Below are positions 24,921 through 38,600 of a stretch of 64,000 nucleotides of DNA, piece after piece. The DNA comes from Rotaria sordida (lineage: Eukaryota; Rotifera; Eurotatoria; Philodinida; Philodinidae), in contig CAJNOL010000018.1 in the NCBI GenBank assembly GCA_905250125.1, forward strand, positions 186,001 through 250,000. Reading direction: 5' to 3'. The translations under genes were made by a program, and so were the position numbers. The notes beneath the pieces are model-generated. The model saw only the letters and a list, made by a program, of their open reading frames with translations. It was not told the DNA's origin and did not search any database. Numbering within the stretch: the stretch's first letter is position 1; each line of letters begins with the position of its first letter.

Positions 24921-25249
24921 GATCTAAAATTCTTTTTTGAAGAAAAAAAGAAACATTTAAAATAACAATTAGAGATCAATTATATATATATATATGATCA
25001 AGTGTATTTATAGAAAGACATATAAAATATAAAAGACCAATATCAACATGTTCTCCACCTACTTTTTTTTTTACTACTTACTATTTCTGCTGCTCTGTAT
25101 ACAACCCCATTTTTATTATATTCTTGCGCGTGGTTTGTTTACTCAGTTTAGCAAACAAGACCCGACGCCTTCTTCTCTTTCTTCTTCTTTTTTTCTACGA
25201 CTCATAGTTTAGATTCTTACTGCTTCGTTTTTTCGAGAGATGAAAGAGG

Positions 25250-25286
<37 letters not shown>

Positions 25287-26962
25287 GTTTACTTCATCTC
25301 TTCTCTTCTTACTAGTAGTATACTGTTATATGTATAGATCAATTTCAAAGCATGCAAAATTTTTTAATCATCATTCAATGCTTATACTCACTTGATCAAC
25401 GATATATTATGCGAGAGCTTTAAAAAGAAAGAAAGAAGAATAGATTTTAAAAAAAACGATGATGTTGATGTGCATATAATAGGTGCGCTGGCCAATGTTT
25501 GTATAGTGAATAATTTTTTGAAATGGTGGTATGAAATAAGTAAATATTGAACAATTGCTAATAAACATCATATAAAAGAACGGCTTACCTTCGAATTAGT
25601 ATAAATGTATTTGTAATACAAATGAAGAAACTGTGAATTGTTTCTATTTGAGTCTATATCAGGTGTAAATAAAAACAGAGAAGGAGAGAGAGAGAGAGAG
25701 AGAGAAAGAAAGAAAAAGGAAAAGACAAGTAATGATGATGAGTAAACAAACTCTTAAAGACGATAATTGTCAAGAGTGCTTGACAAATGGATGCAAGAAA
25801 GCGAATGAGAAGGATGTTTACATAATATAATCAGACTTACAAATGTGAATAAAAACAAACTTCTTCTTCTTCTTTTTCTTTTTTTTCCTTTCAACAAAAA
25901 AATGATGAAAGACTAGAGAAAAAAAAACGAATCATAAAGAAAAGAAAAAGCAAAAAGAAAAATTGTTAATGAAAGGAAAATGGTTTTACTTAGTTATTTA
26001 TAAATCGTGATGAAGGAACACAAAAATTCTAACATACGGGAAACAGCACCATCAGGTACTGTTTATTTTCACTAACACACACACACAGTAATGTGCGTGC
26101 GCAAACATTATCTAAATTTTTTTTTTTCATTAAAAAAAATTGTGCCAGACGGAATCTGAACATGATAAATTGTTTGAAAGATTTTATTTCAAAAAATTTT
26201 TTCTCGTTTGATATAGTAGAACTATAGAAAAGTTTTTATTTGTTTGAAATCATCTACCTATATTGTTTGTCGATCGAAAAGAAAAAAAAGCTGCTTTCAT
26301 CTTTTTTTTTTCTTTTTTTTTTACGCGGTATTATTGTCACTCTAATCGAATATACATAAAAGAAAAAAAGCGATATCTCTCTTCCTCTTACTCCGGTTTT
26401 TTTTTCTTCTATACCAACTCGAGAAGATTTTTTTTGTCGAAATATCCACTTTTTTCTTCTCTCTGTTTGATAAAGCTTTGTGTAAATTGTGTGCGTTTTC
26501 ATCGAACGTCTCTCTCTCTCTCTGTGCTCTGATGCTGTTTGAAAAAAGCAGATGGCGTCTCTCCTGTATGCATATGTGTATGTGTGTTTACTTCTCTCTC
26601 TCTCTCTCCTCGTCATCGTCATTTAAATATTTTGGGTTAAGAATACGAATATTGAAGGGAAGTGTAATCCGTCGTTGACGACTGTGATCAAATTTCGAAG
26701 TGCAAGAACATAACGCACACTCGTCGGCAAATCCTCATTTTCTGTTTATTTTTATAAAAATTTGTTGCGCCAACAACTAAAAAGAATAATTGCTTTATCG
26801 TATGGATATAAAGAAAGAGCATGAGTGAGTGAGTTATTTGAGAACTTGTCATCCGTTGCGCGTGCACATACAATTGTTCTGTCAGTCAGGGATTTACATT
26901 GGCTGATAAGAGAACAAAAAGAAAAATCGACAACCATGATTTAACTTTGTCGATAAGTAAAA

Positions 26963-26996
<34 letters not shown>

Positions 26997-29638
26997 AATG
27001 AATGACAAAAAGAGACAGAGAGAGAAAGAGAGAAAATCTAAGATCAAGTAAGTATAAATGTTGTGTATTTTAAATGATATCAATCATAATTTGTCAGAAG
27101 AATAACATATGATATAGCTTAAATATTCTTACCTCATAAATAGTATTAATTCATCTCATTACAACACATCAATTTCAAACATCAGTAAAATGAATGAAGT
27201 TGTCGGGTGACGTGTGTATACATTGACATTATATTAGAGCCTTTGCTTGCTCTTTCTCTCTTTAGCAAAGAAAAGACTCAAACATACACACACACAAAAT
27301 CAAACAACTCTTTCTCTCTTTTCAAAAAAATAAAAATGAAGAGATCGGATGATCACTACCACAACCATTTGCACTTATAGTAGGCGCTTATGATGTCATT
27401 CAATGTACACATATATATATAGGCGGTTGACACAATAAAATGGTCTTTTAGACTATAATGTCTGTTGTTATCAGTGTATAGAGCATAACGACGCTGTTTT
27501 TTCCTGTTTACTTGTATAGCTACCTCAGTGCCTGTAAATAATCGGGGCGGCAGAGACACACATTAAACCGAACGACAAAAAAAAACGAGAAAGTGTACAT
27601 ATGGCGATAAAAAAGAAAAAACCTAAAATAAGTGAAAGAGAGACGAAAGAAATAAAAGCCAAACAAAAAGGAGAAGAAAGAAGCGTTAAAGAGTAATGAA
27701 ACGAATGTCGAACATTTGCAATACGTTTGATCGAGACCTTAGGTCATTTTTTTTTTGTTTTTTGATAGAATAACTAATATGATTTGTATCAATCGTTTTG
27801 ATTGGGGATATTTAAAGATATATTGTACTTCATTGAAGTTGAAATTCAAAGATAAGCTTGTTTGATACTTCACGAGTGTACGTTAACCGATGAGAGACAA
27901 AGCATTGAATAGGAATGAATTTATTTTATTGATTCTTTACAATAAAAAAAGAAAACTAAGTATCATAAGTAATTCATTTTGATTAACAAAAAAGAAAGAA
28001 CATTTCATAGAAATAAAATAATTAGATTTCAATTAGTTGATATAAATTTTATTTAGTATGAATTTATTAGTTTTTTTAAATGATTCATACGATAATCATT
28101 ATACTGTATAATAAATTATCGATTATATTTGTTCGATATCGGTTAAAAAAAAAATCGAATTTTTTTTTGCATGAATAGATTTTTCATCAGTATACACATA
28201 GCTACACAATTTTGTTGAGTTTTATTTATTATGATTATTTAATGTATTTTTCTTTAGTTTACCTACGTTTTAAAGGACAACCATTATATCATAAATTAAT
28301 TGAAACTAATTCTAGTTTATTTATTTATTTTATTATGTTTATTCTATAAGAAAAAACAAGTATTTGTATCTTTCATAAATGTGTTTTTTTCCTTTTCAAA
28401 TTCTACAGTGCGTAAGTGTTATACGATTGATTAGACACAAGTGAGATCGGCTTCTTCTTTTGGTTCTAATAAAAAAAAAGGAAAAACTTTGAATCTAGTT
28501 TTGGATAAAACAAAACTATTGCTAAGAGAGAGGGAGAGAGAACTTGAAATCTTTTACATTGCTATTCGTATATAGTCATTCTTTAGAACTCTTATAGATA
28601 TTCATGTAATCGACTGTCTTGATTTCGGTCCTATTAATGGCCACCACTCTAAAATGTAAATTTAATTAACATGCGCTTGGCTTGTTTACGCATAGTAAAA
28701 TTAAAATTTTTTCAAGTTTGTTTTTCTTTTCTAATAAGAGATTTATTTTTGACTATGGAATATTGTTGATAGAAGCATAAGAATTCGTCAAATATTTCTT
28801 TTTTATTTACAAGATTCTATATGTTGTAAGTTTTCATAGATTTTTATGAAAATAGTTGTTAACTGATGATTTAAAATGGAAAATCTTTTCATGTTTTTTC
28901 GATAATTATGATATAACATAATAATTTATCTTGATATAATGAACTCAATGAAAATGAATTGAAGTTTTTTTTTCCGTATGATATGTATTTTTATTGAGAT
29001 ATAATATAATAAATTTTCAAGAGTAATTTTTCATGTTAAAAAAGTTTTTATTGACTCAAACAATTTTCTAAATCATCTAATTTTTTCTTCATATCTCTAT
29101 ATGAAGGAATCTATTTCTTTATTATTACATACTGATAGACTAACTTAATCATTTCGAGTTTAATCTTCTTCTATTGAAGATTAGTATTTGTATACTGAAA
29201 TATTTTATAAAAACCTGTTCTAATAATACGTATTATTATAATATATAGATATATCAATCATTTAGATAAATCATAAGATCATTTATTAATATTATTTTTA
29301 GTATTTGTTAAATTAAAACTTGATTGAAGATTATCATTTGAATCATTGTCATCGGTTAAACTAAATTTTTATTTGAGAAATATTTAAGAGACATACGTGA
29401 ATTAATATTCAAGGCTTTGATGATTATGATTAATCTACGTGTTTGACGCAAGTGTATGTGTTATTTAATCTTTTTCAATTTGATTTATTTTCTGTCGTAA
29501 ACGAGGACAAAAAAAAAAGGGAGACTGAAGACAATTATTTGACAAAGATAAGAAAATATGCTGTTTTTTTTTGTTAGATATTATTAAATGATAAAATATT
29601 TATTTGGTATTATTGAAAAATAAAACAGAAAAATATAT
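24921..29638. other. Long intergenic region upstream of the zinc-finger gene
   Basis: 4.7 kb with no recognised exon. It is rich in simple sequence: (TA)n at 25252-25281, (GA)n at about 25685-25704, CT-rich runs at 26510-26610 and a 31-base A tract at 26964-26994. Many short open frames here are low-complexity artefacts. The promoter and any 5' non-coding exons of the minus-strand zinc-finger gene, and the 3' UTR of RasGRF at the right edge, should lie here. Confidence 0.55.
26964..26994. repeat. Poly-A tract
   Basis: An uninterrupted run of about 31 A on the + strand, followed by GAAATG. No retroposed gene is recognised next to it. Confidence 0.85.
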
Positions 29639-32600
29639 TTAAACACCGAGATTTGTCACTCCAGCACGAGATGCACGAGGTTCTAATTGTAATGAAAGAC
29701 CATAACATTGATCTTCAGATAATAATCGGGATGAATTTAATAAATAAGCACATACACGTGGATTATGTTTAATTTTAAATGGTGTTGATTGAAAACGACG
29801 TACTTCACTGATGATATGTGTTTTCTAAATAAAAATATCAAAGTAAAATATTTGACTATAATTATATCAAAAGATGCGATAGTGAGGGATCAGAGTTCTA
29901 GACATATTACTAAACCTGCCTACGTGTGATAAATAGGTCAGACTGTCTGGTCTATGTATGTTTTTCTTTGATATGAAAGTTTTATCACATAAATTATATG
30001 TATTCCGAGCAAATATATGTAACATAAGTTTAAATATAGCATTTAAAAAAGATGAATACTATGGGTTGCAACTAATCCTAAATTTTCTGATTTGTTCTAG
30101 TAGTTTTAGCGAATAATCATTTTTTTCAATTTTTGGTACTCTAATGAAAGATATTTATAAATAATCAAATTCATTACTATTCTCGAAAGGTTGTTGACAT
30201 AAAGTTGTATATATCATTTACTTGCTCGATGTCTTTTGCCAAAACTAGTTAATTTAGCTGAAATTGAACGTTTTTTTTTTCTCCTGTAAATTTAGAAGTT
30301 ACTAAACGTCGTTTCTATCTCGATTGTAATACTGTAAACGACATTTTTGTCTATCAGATTTATTCAAAATGTTTTTGAATAAAAGCACGATTTTTTTTTT
30401 CTCAATTTTACTATCTTTCTATTTCTTTATTTTCCTATTCATTAATATTTAATCTACAGTAAAATTTTTCATTGTAAACCTCTCCGTAATGTGAAAATCT
30501 CATTAAAGTGAACAGTCTAAATTTTCACCGAACGATATTTGCTTGAAATCAATCGTTTCTTAGTGAAGAGTAAAAACGTTTTTTTTTTGACTTTCATCAA
30601 CTGAAAAAATTCGTTCTGAAGTGAATGTTTTTTTTTTATTGTTCAACTTCTATTCTTACATGGTTTCGTGCATACGTAAGAAGGAAACATCTCCGTACAG
30701 TGACCATTTTTAAATATTCCGTAGGATGTTAATATTAGAGAGTTTTTAATATAGTCAAGATTAGAGATGCAAATGTGACAGTTCACCGGTACACAGTAAT
30801 ACTAGTGGCAGCAATCTTATGTATATATAGACTAACGATACATGCATGGATAAAACTATGGTAGTCTTGAACCGGTTTTTGATTTTTTTTTGGGATCGGG
30901 AAGACCATTTCAATAAAATAGCTGAATTTTATAAAAATAGACTAAAGATTTTCGAGGTCGAGGAATCCAAATCTACAAGAAGTTTGTCAAAATTCTCGAG
31001 TTCGGTTTTCTCATTCGAGAATGGCTTAGTTATGTTTTATAAGATTCAGCTATTTTCTTGAAATAGACCTCCCACGACAGAAAAAATCAAAATAAATCTA
31101 AGATCACCATAGTTTTATCATGTATTCATCGTTATTCTATTCGTATACGTCTAGACGAGTGCAACACTCTACCTAAGACCAACGCATCAGCGTACAGTGA
31201 CACCGATGATTATCGTCATCGTTGCACTCCTAGTCAAGATTTGCTTACATTATTACGAACTATAGTTTCGGTATTGAACATGTTTGTATTTATTATAAAC
31301 GTTTGCTTCCATTTTAAGATTGCGAAGAAAACAAAAACAAATTATTCTATGAAAACATTTCATTAAAAACATTTTGGATAATTATTTTTCTTAAAGAATA
31401 CTTCTATGTTGAATATATAGTTCTCGTGGATTTTGTTTAATATCAAAGAAAACTTAGAATTATCGTTTGAAATACTTTACCATTCGCATTTTTGAAAAAT
31501 TGATTAATTTTTTTTCTGATATATCTTGTGAACTTTCTTCAATAAATGTTAAATCTGATAAATATAAACCAAGATAAGGTATACATGGTGGATCAACTCT
31601 ATTTGAAGAAAAAAAAAATTTCTTATTCTTTTTTTTTGTTTTGAAATTTCATTATTCGACTATCGTTGGTTTCTTTTTTTACTTTGTTAATGTATCACGT
31701 AAATTTTTAAATTTTCCATCTGAATGAACAAGAATTTGAAGTTTATTAATAACATGTTTACTCTGTTTTGATGTACGATCCCATGTTTGTTTTAAACGAT
31801 AAATTGAACTATTAACAAAAGCAGCCATTATTTGAAGAACACCATTAAAATTTCTTAAATAACGACATATATCAGCAACAGTACCTCAAAATAATTAAAA
31901 ATATTCTTTCAAAAGAAATCAAAATAGACTCAAGATTATACCCCATTTTTCAATACATTGAATACGACCATTAATCGTTGGTTGTGATAAAATTTCTGTT
32001 ATAACAAGACGACACATCTATTTAGAATAAATAATATTTTTTTGTTATTTTCGAAAGAATTTTTTATTTATTTACTTCATTAAATCGTCGAGATATAAGT
32101 GCAACATTCGGTGCTAAATCATCACGACCAGCTTTCATCCAACCTTGTAAAAGTAATTCTCTAACAAAGAGAAATATTTATTCAATAAATAAAAAATGAT
32201 CTTTTGTGTTTTCTTGATTGCCGATATTTTTCCTTAATTGAAGGAAAACAAAAGTATTCGCAAAGTAGAATCGGAAGAAGAGTGGAAAGAAAACAATGTT
32301 CACATTATGAAAACAAGCAAAAATAAATCTAGTAAGATGATTAGTATAGATGCAAATGGCTTCAAAAATTGATCTTACCGAATTTGTAAGATCAATTTTT
32401 GAAGCCACTGTAGTTCGATTTTCTTAAATTAACAGATTACATTCTTTGTACATGTACATTGAAGATGCTTTATTTCTTCCCTAATTTTTGAAGTTTATTT
32501 GATCTCGTTGTCATGTCAGAAGTGCTGATTCGATTTATATAATAAATTTCTCTATTCTCTATTTAGATGATCTTTTGAATCTTTATAGTTATCAAAAAGC

Positions 32601-35600
32601 TGTTAGCGCAATCCATATAGGATTAAAATGTGAACCACGATATAGCTGTTATTGTTAATCACAAGAAGTTTATTTTATTCTACCTGTTTGAGTACACATT
32701 TCTTCACCATTCTTTAATTGAATCATTTAGAAGTGCAATAAGGAAGTAGCTCATATATTTATAACGAGACATTATTGATTTACAGTCTTTGATTGTATAT
32801 CCACAACGTCCGTCAGTCTCTATGATGGAAGCTAGAGGAGGCATTTCTAACGTGCCTGTGACGCTTCTCTGGTAATGGTTATTATTACCTGTGGGAAGGC
32901 AGATGAAGATTTCTGCCATATATACTTTCAGTACTCCTTTTAGATCGTGTTTGACAAAGAGATTGTGTTCTCTTTGTTATCAATATATCAAAGTGTTCGA
33001 TAGAACTGATAGGGATGATCTTGATTATGAATCTAATAAAAATTAGATCTTCAATTATGTTTTCAATAATGATTTTAGTTTTCTTCACATAATAAATGTT
33101 GTCTAGATACTACAATGTAGTCATTTTAGTCTTTCTCCCTCCCGATTCTCCTTTTCGGACATCGGTCAAAAGTGTTTGCAATCAGTATGTGATTGTTTCT
33201 TCATCTTACTCGCTATCTAATGCACAAAATAATTTATGATCGATAAATGTCATTTGTTCAGCTAAATCAGAAACAGCTATTTGTTCAAATGTTGCATTTG
33301 GAACCTTAAAAGAAATTTTGAAAAAAAGATATAGCTTAAGAAAAAAATCTATACTTGTGTTGGATTAAGAATTAAACGTAATTGTTCATTATTTTCGTCA
33401 GCTTCATTGGTTTCTAATTGTTTTATAATTCCAACAGCTGCTTTATGTTCAGCCGCAATTAAATGACCATTTAATAACATATCTTGTAAAAGTTCAAGTA
33501 CCATCTTCGATTTAATAAATTAAAAAATATAAATTTGTATTGATATAAATAATGAACTTACTTCTTTTAATTTTGGATTTCTATGAAAATCCTATTTGAA
33601 AAAAAAATTGAAAAGATTAAATTATTTATCAAATTATAAAAAAATTATCGATTGAGGAGCTGATAGACCAGTATAAATTGCGAAAAATAATAGAGTAGCT
33701 ATCATTTACTAGACTAAAGAGTACAAAAATCGTAAAGTATACTGATGTATAATTTCGTACTTTTATACGAGTAATACAACAATTCTTAAGAACAATCTGT
33801 AGAATTTTGTATAATCATGATTCTATTCATAGAGAGTTAAAAATATATGCACGTAACTGATCTGTTGTTTTATGTAACGTTGAGGTTAAAGGGGCGGTGG
33901 CTTTCCAAAGATTGAATTGGCTCCCCTGGAGTTTGTGGTTATTACAGCTTATACTATGTGTCTGCCCTCTCACAATTTTAAATTGTCCCTCCGAAAGAGA
34001 AAACTTGAATAAAATACTGAATTGATCTTGATTTTTCTGTGAAATCGATGTTCTTTATTAAAATGAATTAATACTATCTATATTTCTTTTCTCTCTCAAT
34101 TGTTTATATATATTTTTTTCTAAACATTTTCTATCCTTTATTATTCTTATGAATGCTTGTCAAACGTTTTGTAAGACTGACAAGACGAATGAATACATTT
34201 TATATAGACAAGAGAATATTCTTGATTAATCTTTTTTAAGTTCTATAGTCATCATGCACTATCAATATATGCATATCTTTATTTTGCGAACATAATAGAG
34301 ATTAATAATCAATATTATCCTCCTGTACACAGATATTCATATAGATTAACGAAAATTTTCTCGTAATAATTTCGATATAAACAAATCTTATGTATTATTA
34401 AAGCAAAATTAGAAGTATAATCTCTACAAGTATCTATTTGACTTTCCAAAACTAGATGATTTATTGAAAAAAAAACCCGAAGGTTGTTTTTTTCGTTGAA
34501 CATAACTGACATATATCATTTTTACATTATTGTCTTAAAATATCCTTCTATAAAGTATTTACTATTTTTATTGTGATAAAAAAAAGTTAGATGTAATATA
34601 TATTTTAAAACTAATTATTTCAGATTTACTTATGGACAAAATCATTCGTTAGCGATGTGACTTCGCAAAATTAAAACAAATGTATCTCGCGATAATGAAC
34701 TTTATTAAAACTAATTTTTATATATTACATATATGTCGAGTCATTCTAGATACTCTGAAAAAGTCAGCGCTAGAGAACTTTTTTCAGAGGAATTATCATT
34801 AGAAAAATTAGCATTGGTGACGTGACACAAAAAAAAAAAGAACATAGACTTTCACTTCATGCATTTTAGTTTAAAAGTAGCTTCGAATTGAGGTAGTATT
34901 TTTTGAAAGTAAGAAGTGCATTTTGTAGAAAACTTCTGAAGCTACAAAATCTTTATTCGAATTTTAACTTCTTCATAGATGCAGTTCGTGTCGTAGAGTT
35001 TTTTGGATCTTTTTTTCCGTATGTAATACTAAAAGAACTTATTCAGAAAAATATATTAGTACGATCCGTATAGGATTAAAATACAAAACACGATGTAGTT
35101 AATTTTGCTAAGGATAGAGAGATTGCTATGTCCTATCTATCTATTTTAGGACACATATCTTCACCATCTTTTTACTTAATCCTCCAGATATGCAATGAGG
35201 AAATAATTCATATATTAGAACGAGACGTTATTGATTTATGGTTTTTGATCGTATATCAACAACGTCGGTCAGTTTGTGACGGAAAAGGGAGACATTGCTA
35301 AGGCGTCTGTTACGGTCGGTGAGGAGGAGGTCCAAATTTCAACCCTATACACTTCAACGTTCCTTTTAGATTGTTCCTTACAAAGAATCAAAGTTAAATG
35401 AAACATAGGTATGTTTTGTTTTGCTTGTAATGACTCATATATAGACTATGAAAAAAGAAATGTCTTATTTGGAAAATGATCTCATCTTTTTTCTTTTTGA
35501 CACATTTAACAATTATATAGAACAACAACAAGAAGCAAGTTCATTCTTACTAAAGGATGTTTTGTAAGCCAATGTCTTAAAATATTTAAAACTCTCATTG

Positions 35601-38600
35601 TTGCAGCTGTATTAACAATCGTAGATTCATTAGTTTTTTGTTCTTTTGAAGTTGATAGAAGAGGATTAGTACTTGTTATTGACTGCGGAGATGCTAAACT
35701 ACTACCTAATATAATTCAATTATTATTAAAAAAAAAAAAAGTTCAATAATATTTAAATATAATTCTCTACCTGGAGTACTACCTAATCTTTCATTTCGTA
35801 GAACTTTAGGGGATTCACCTGATATAGCAACAGCAAATGCTTGTGTTGCAGCAACTGAACTTATACGACGACGAGATGATCGTGATGATGTTACAACAAC
35901 ACCAGGTAAGACTTTTTTAAATGAACTTTCAGCTGCATTACGTATACTTTGACGTGGTGATGCAAGAACTTCACTTAAACGTTTAGCTAAATAAAATGTA
36001 ATTCAATAAAAAAAAATAATATCCAATCTGTAAATATGTGTGTGTATGTTTTTTCTTACAAAGCCAAATAACATTTTGTGATGTTGTTTGATTTGCTGGC
36101 ATACTATTTGTTGTTATACTTGAATCAATTCTTGGTCGTTGTTGTATTGTTAGGCTATCACTTTTGTTAATTTCTAAATTTTTTTCTTCTTCCTATATGT
36201 ATATATGAAATAAGATATATCAAAAATTTTAACAAAATCAAAATATACTTTATGTGTAGGAATTATTTGATCAGTATCAGAAAAACGTATACGTGTTGTA
36301 CTTTGTTGTGATGAACGTTCTATATCTAAGCGAGCTTCACTGGATATGTCCGATGATGGAAAATCAAAGAGTTTTTCTAATGAATCAAAATCACTTTTGG
36401 GTGTTTTAATATTTGATTCTTCATTATTTATTGATGATATTTTAAGATCTTGTTGTTGTTGTTGACTATCACGACTTAATGCATCAACATCAGAAAATGT
36501 TTCTGATGATGCAAGTGGTGCTAATGGACGATGTGATGTATCATTTAGTTCATCAACATCCATGGATGGAATTGATGGAAGTATAACAATTGTGTCATGC
36601 GGTTTTATTGAACATTCTAACAGGAATACAATTATTTGTTATAAAATTTTTTTAGATATAAGACTATGATTTTTATAAAGTTTGTTGCAATGAAAGACTG
36701 AGTTCATAATATTTTGGATAAGTCTCGAAATAAACATTTTGATTATGAATACTCTATTTATGAAAGACGCATGTAATGAAGTTCTGTTGTCTTAAATTTA
36801 TTATACTTGATTGTTAGAACACTAAACTTTAATTTAGAAAACTAACATATATGTATGTGTTTCTCGACGAAGGTATAATTGATTCGTCTGAAATTTTTAT
36901 TTCAGATAAAGAATTTAAAATAAGAAGGCATGTATCTGAGGGGAAAAGATTTAAACAAGGTTTTTGTGGGTCTTTCATAGGGCTGCATCTGATCACATTA
37001 TGAACCTCATCGAATTTTATCTGATTGGACTGAAAACTCTTATTCATTGACTATATATTTGTATAAATGATTTAAACAGTACATTTAGTCTTTTTTATGA
37101 AACACGATCTAAAAGGAATGTCGAAATATTGGGGTAAAAATTTGGACTCCCCATAAGCTATAACAGACATTGTTGATATATAATCAAAGACCGTATATCA
37201 ATAACGTCTTGCTCTAATATAAAAACTACTTCCTTGTTATATTTGTGAGCGACTAAGAGGACTCCTTTCCTATATTACTCGAGAACGATTTGGCAGAAGT
37301 TTTTAAAACTTTCAGTATAGGTAGATCTTGATAAGTAGAATAAAGATGTCCTAGACTCAGAATTCCCAAATTCTTCAGGAAGATCTCGGAAGACCCAAGG
37401 GCCAAAAATGACCTAAAATTTTCCCCATTGACAAACGAGTATACTACGTTGTTTGATGCTGAAATTTTTTTGTGCGACAATTAGGAACAAATCTGGGTGC
37501 GTGTTCGTTTTTTTCTTTGAAAAATACTGTTTCTGAGGCTTAGGAGAAGCAAAACACTGGAGGCACTCAAAAAACCATTAAAAAAAAATCCTTTTTTCCG
37601 GATGGTGTTAATTTTGTAAAACGTGCCAAAATTCATAGGTACAATATTTTCAAGAGAAAAAAAAACACCCACCCCAATTGGATCGAAGTACTCATGGAAA
37701 AAGTTTAAATCCAATCGATCGTACCGTTTAGAAGGAATAGGGAAGAAAACTTCAATTTTTTGTTTAAAAATCTGGTTTTGAGAAAAACGCAAAGTTGCAC
37801 TTCTTGGGTTTTTGTTCAAATCCACATACTAAACACAGAAAATTAAAAAAACTAAAAATTTTGAGTCGGGAAAGGAGAGTTCCGTTAAGTAAAAGGATAG
37901 TGAAGAAATATGTCGCAAAATAGATAGCAATCTCTTGTGATTAGCAACAACAGTTACATCATATTTCACATTTTAATCTCGCAGGATTGTGTTAGCAATT
38001 TTTTAAAATGAACTTACTTTTATCAACAATTTTCTGAAGTGTTGTTGTTGTTGTTGTTTCATTTTGTTCAATACCTATGAGAATAGTCGAGTGTCTTAGA
38101 AAAATTTCTTATTTTAAATTTTTTACTTAATCCTCGACGAAATGTGCCCGTATGTGAATGTCTCCTTAAATCACGTTCTTGTTCTTTACTTTGTGTATTG
38201 GATATGTCAAGAACTAATATGTATAAAAATAAATTTATTGAATTTTAAAATTCATTAAACAAACCTGTTGATATTCGTCGTGTTAATTCATTCTCATTTT
38301 CATTTATTTTAATTTGTTTCCCTCTTAGAACAAAAAAAAAGATAAAATTTGATTCAATAAGTTTTTGTTTTCCACATATATCATACTTATTTTGTTCATC
38401 TGATTTTTGTATATTTGTTCCATCTATTTCATTTGTATGATCAAGTGATGTATGTGGTGATGATTTATAGAGTCTTATTAATGTATCCATAACTGTATAA
38501 GCATCAGTATAAAGTCTATATGTTAATAGAAATGTATTTAAAAAATCAATTGATAAAAAACGTAAATCTGTTAAACGTTCATGTAAACGTTCAACTGTTG

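Noticed and set aside
26254-26678. Overlapping open frames on both strands
   Set aside because: Low-complexity translations of A-, T- and CT-rich tracts.
32357-32407. Intrinsic bacterial terminator reading of the perfect hairpin
   Set aside because: The sequence is eukaryotic and the hairpin lies inside an intron, so a terminator makes no sense.
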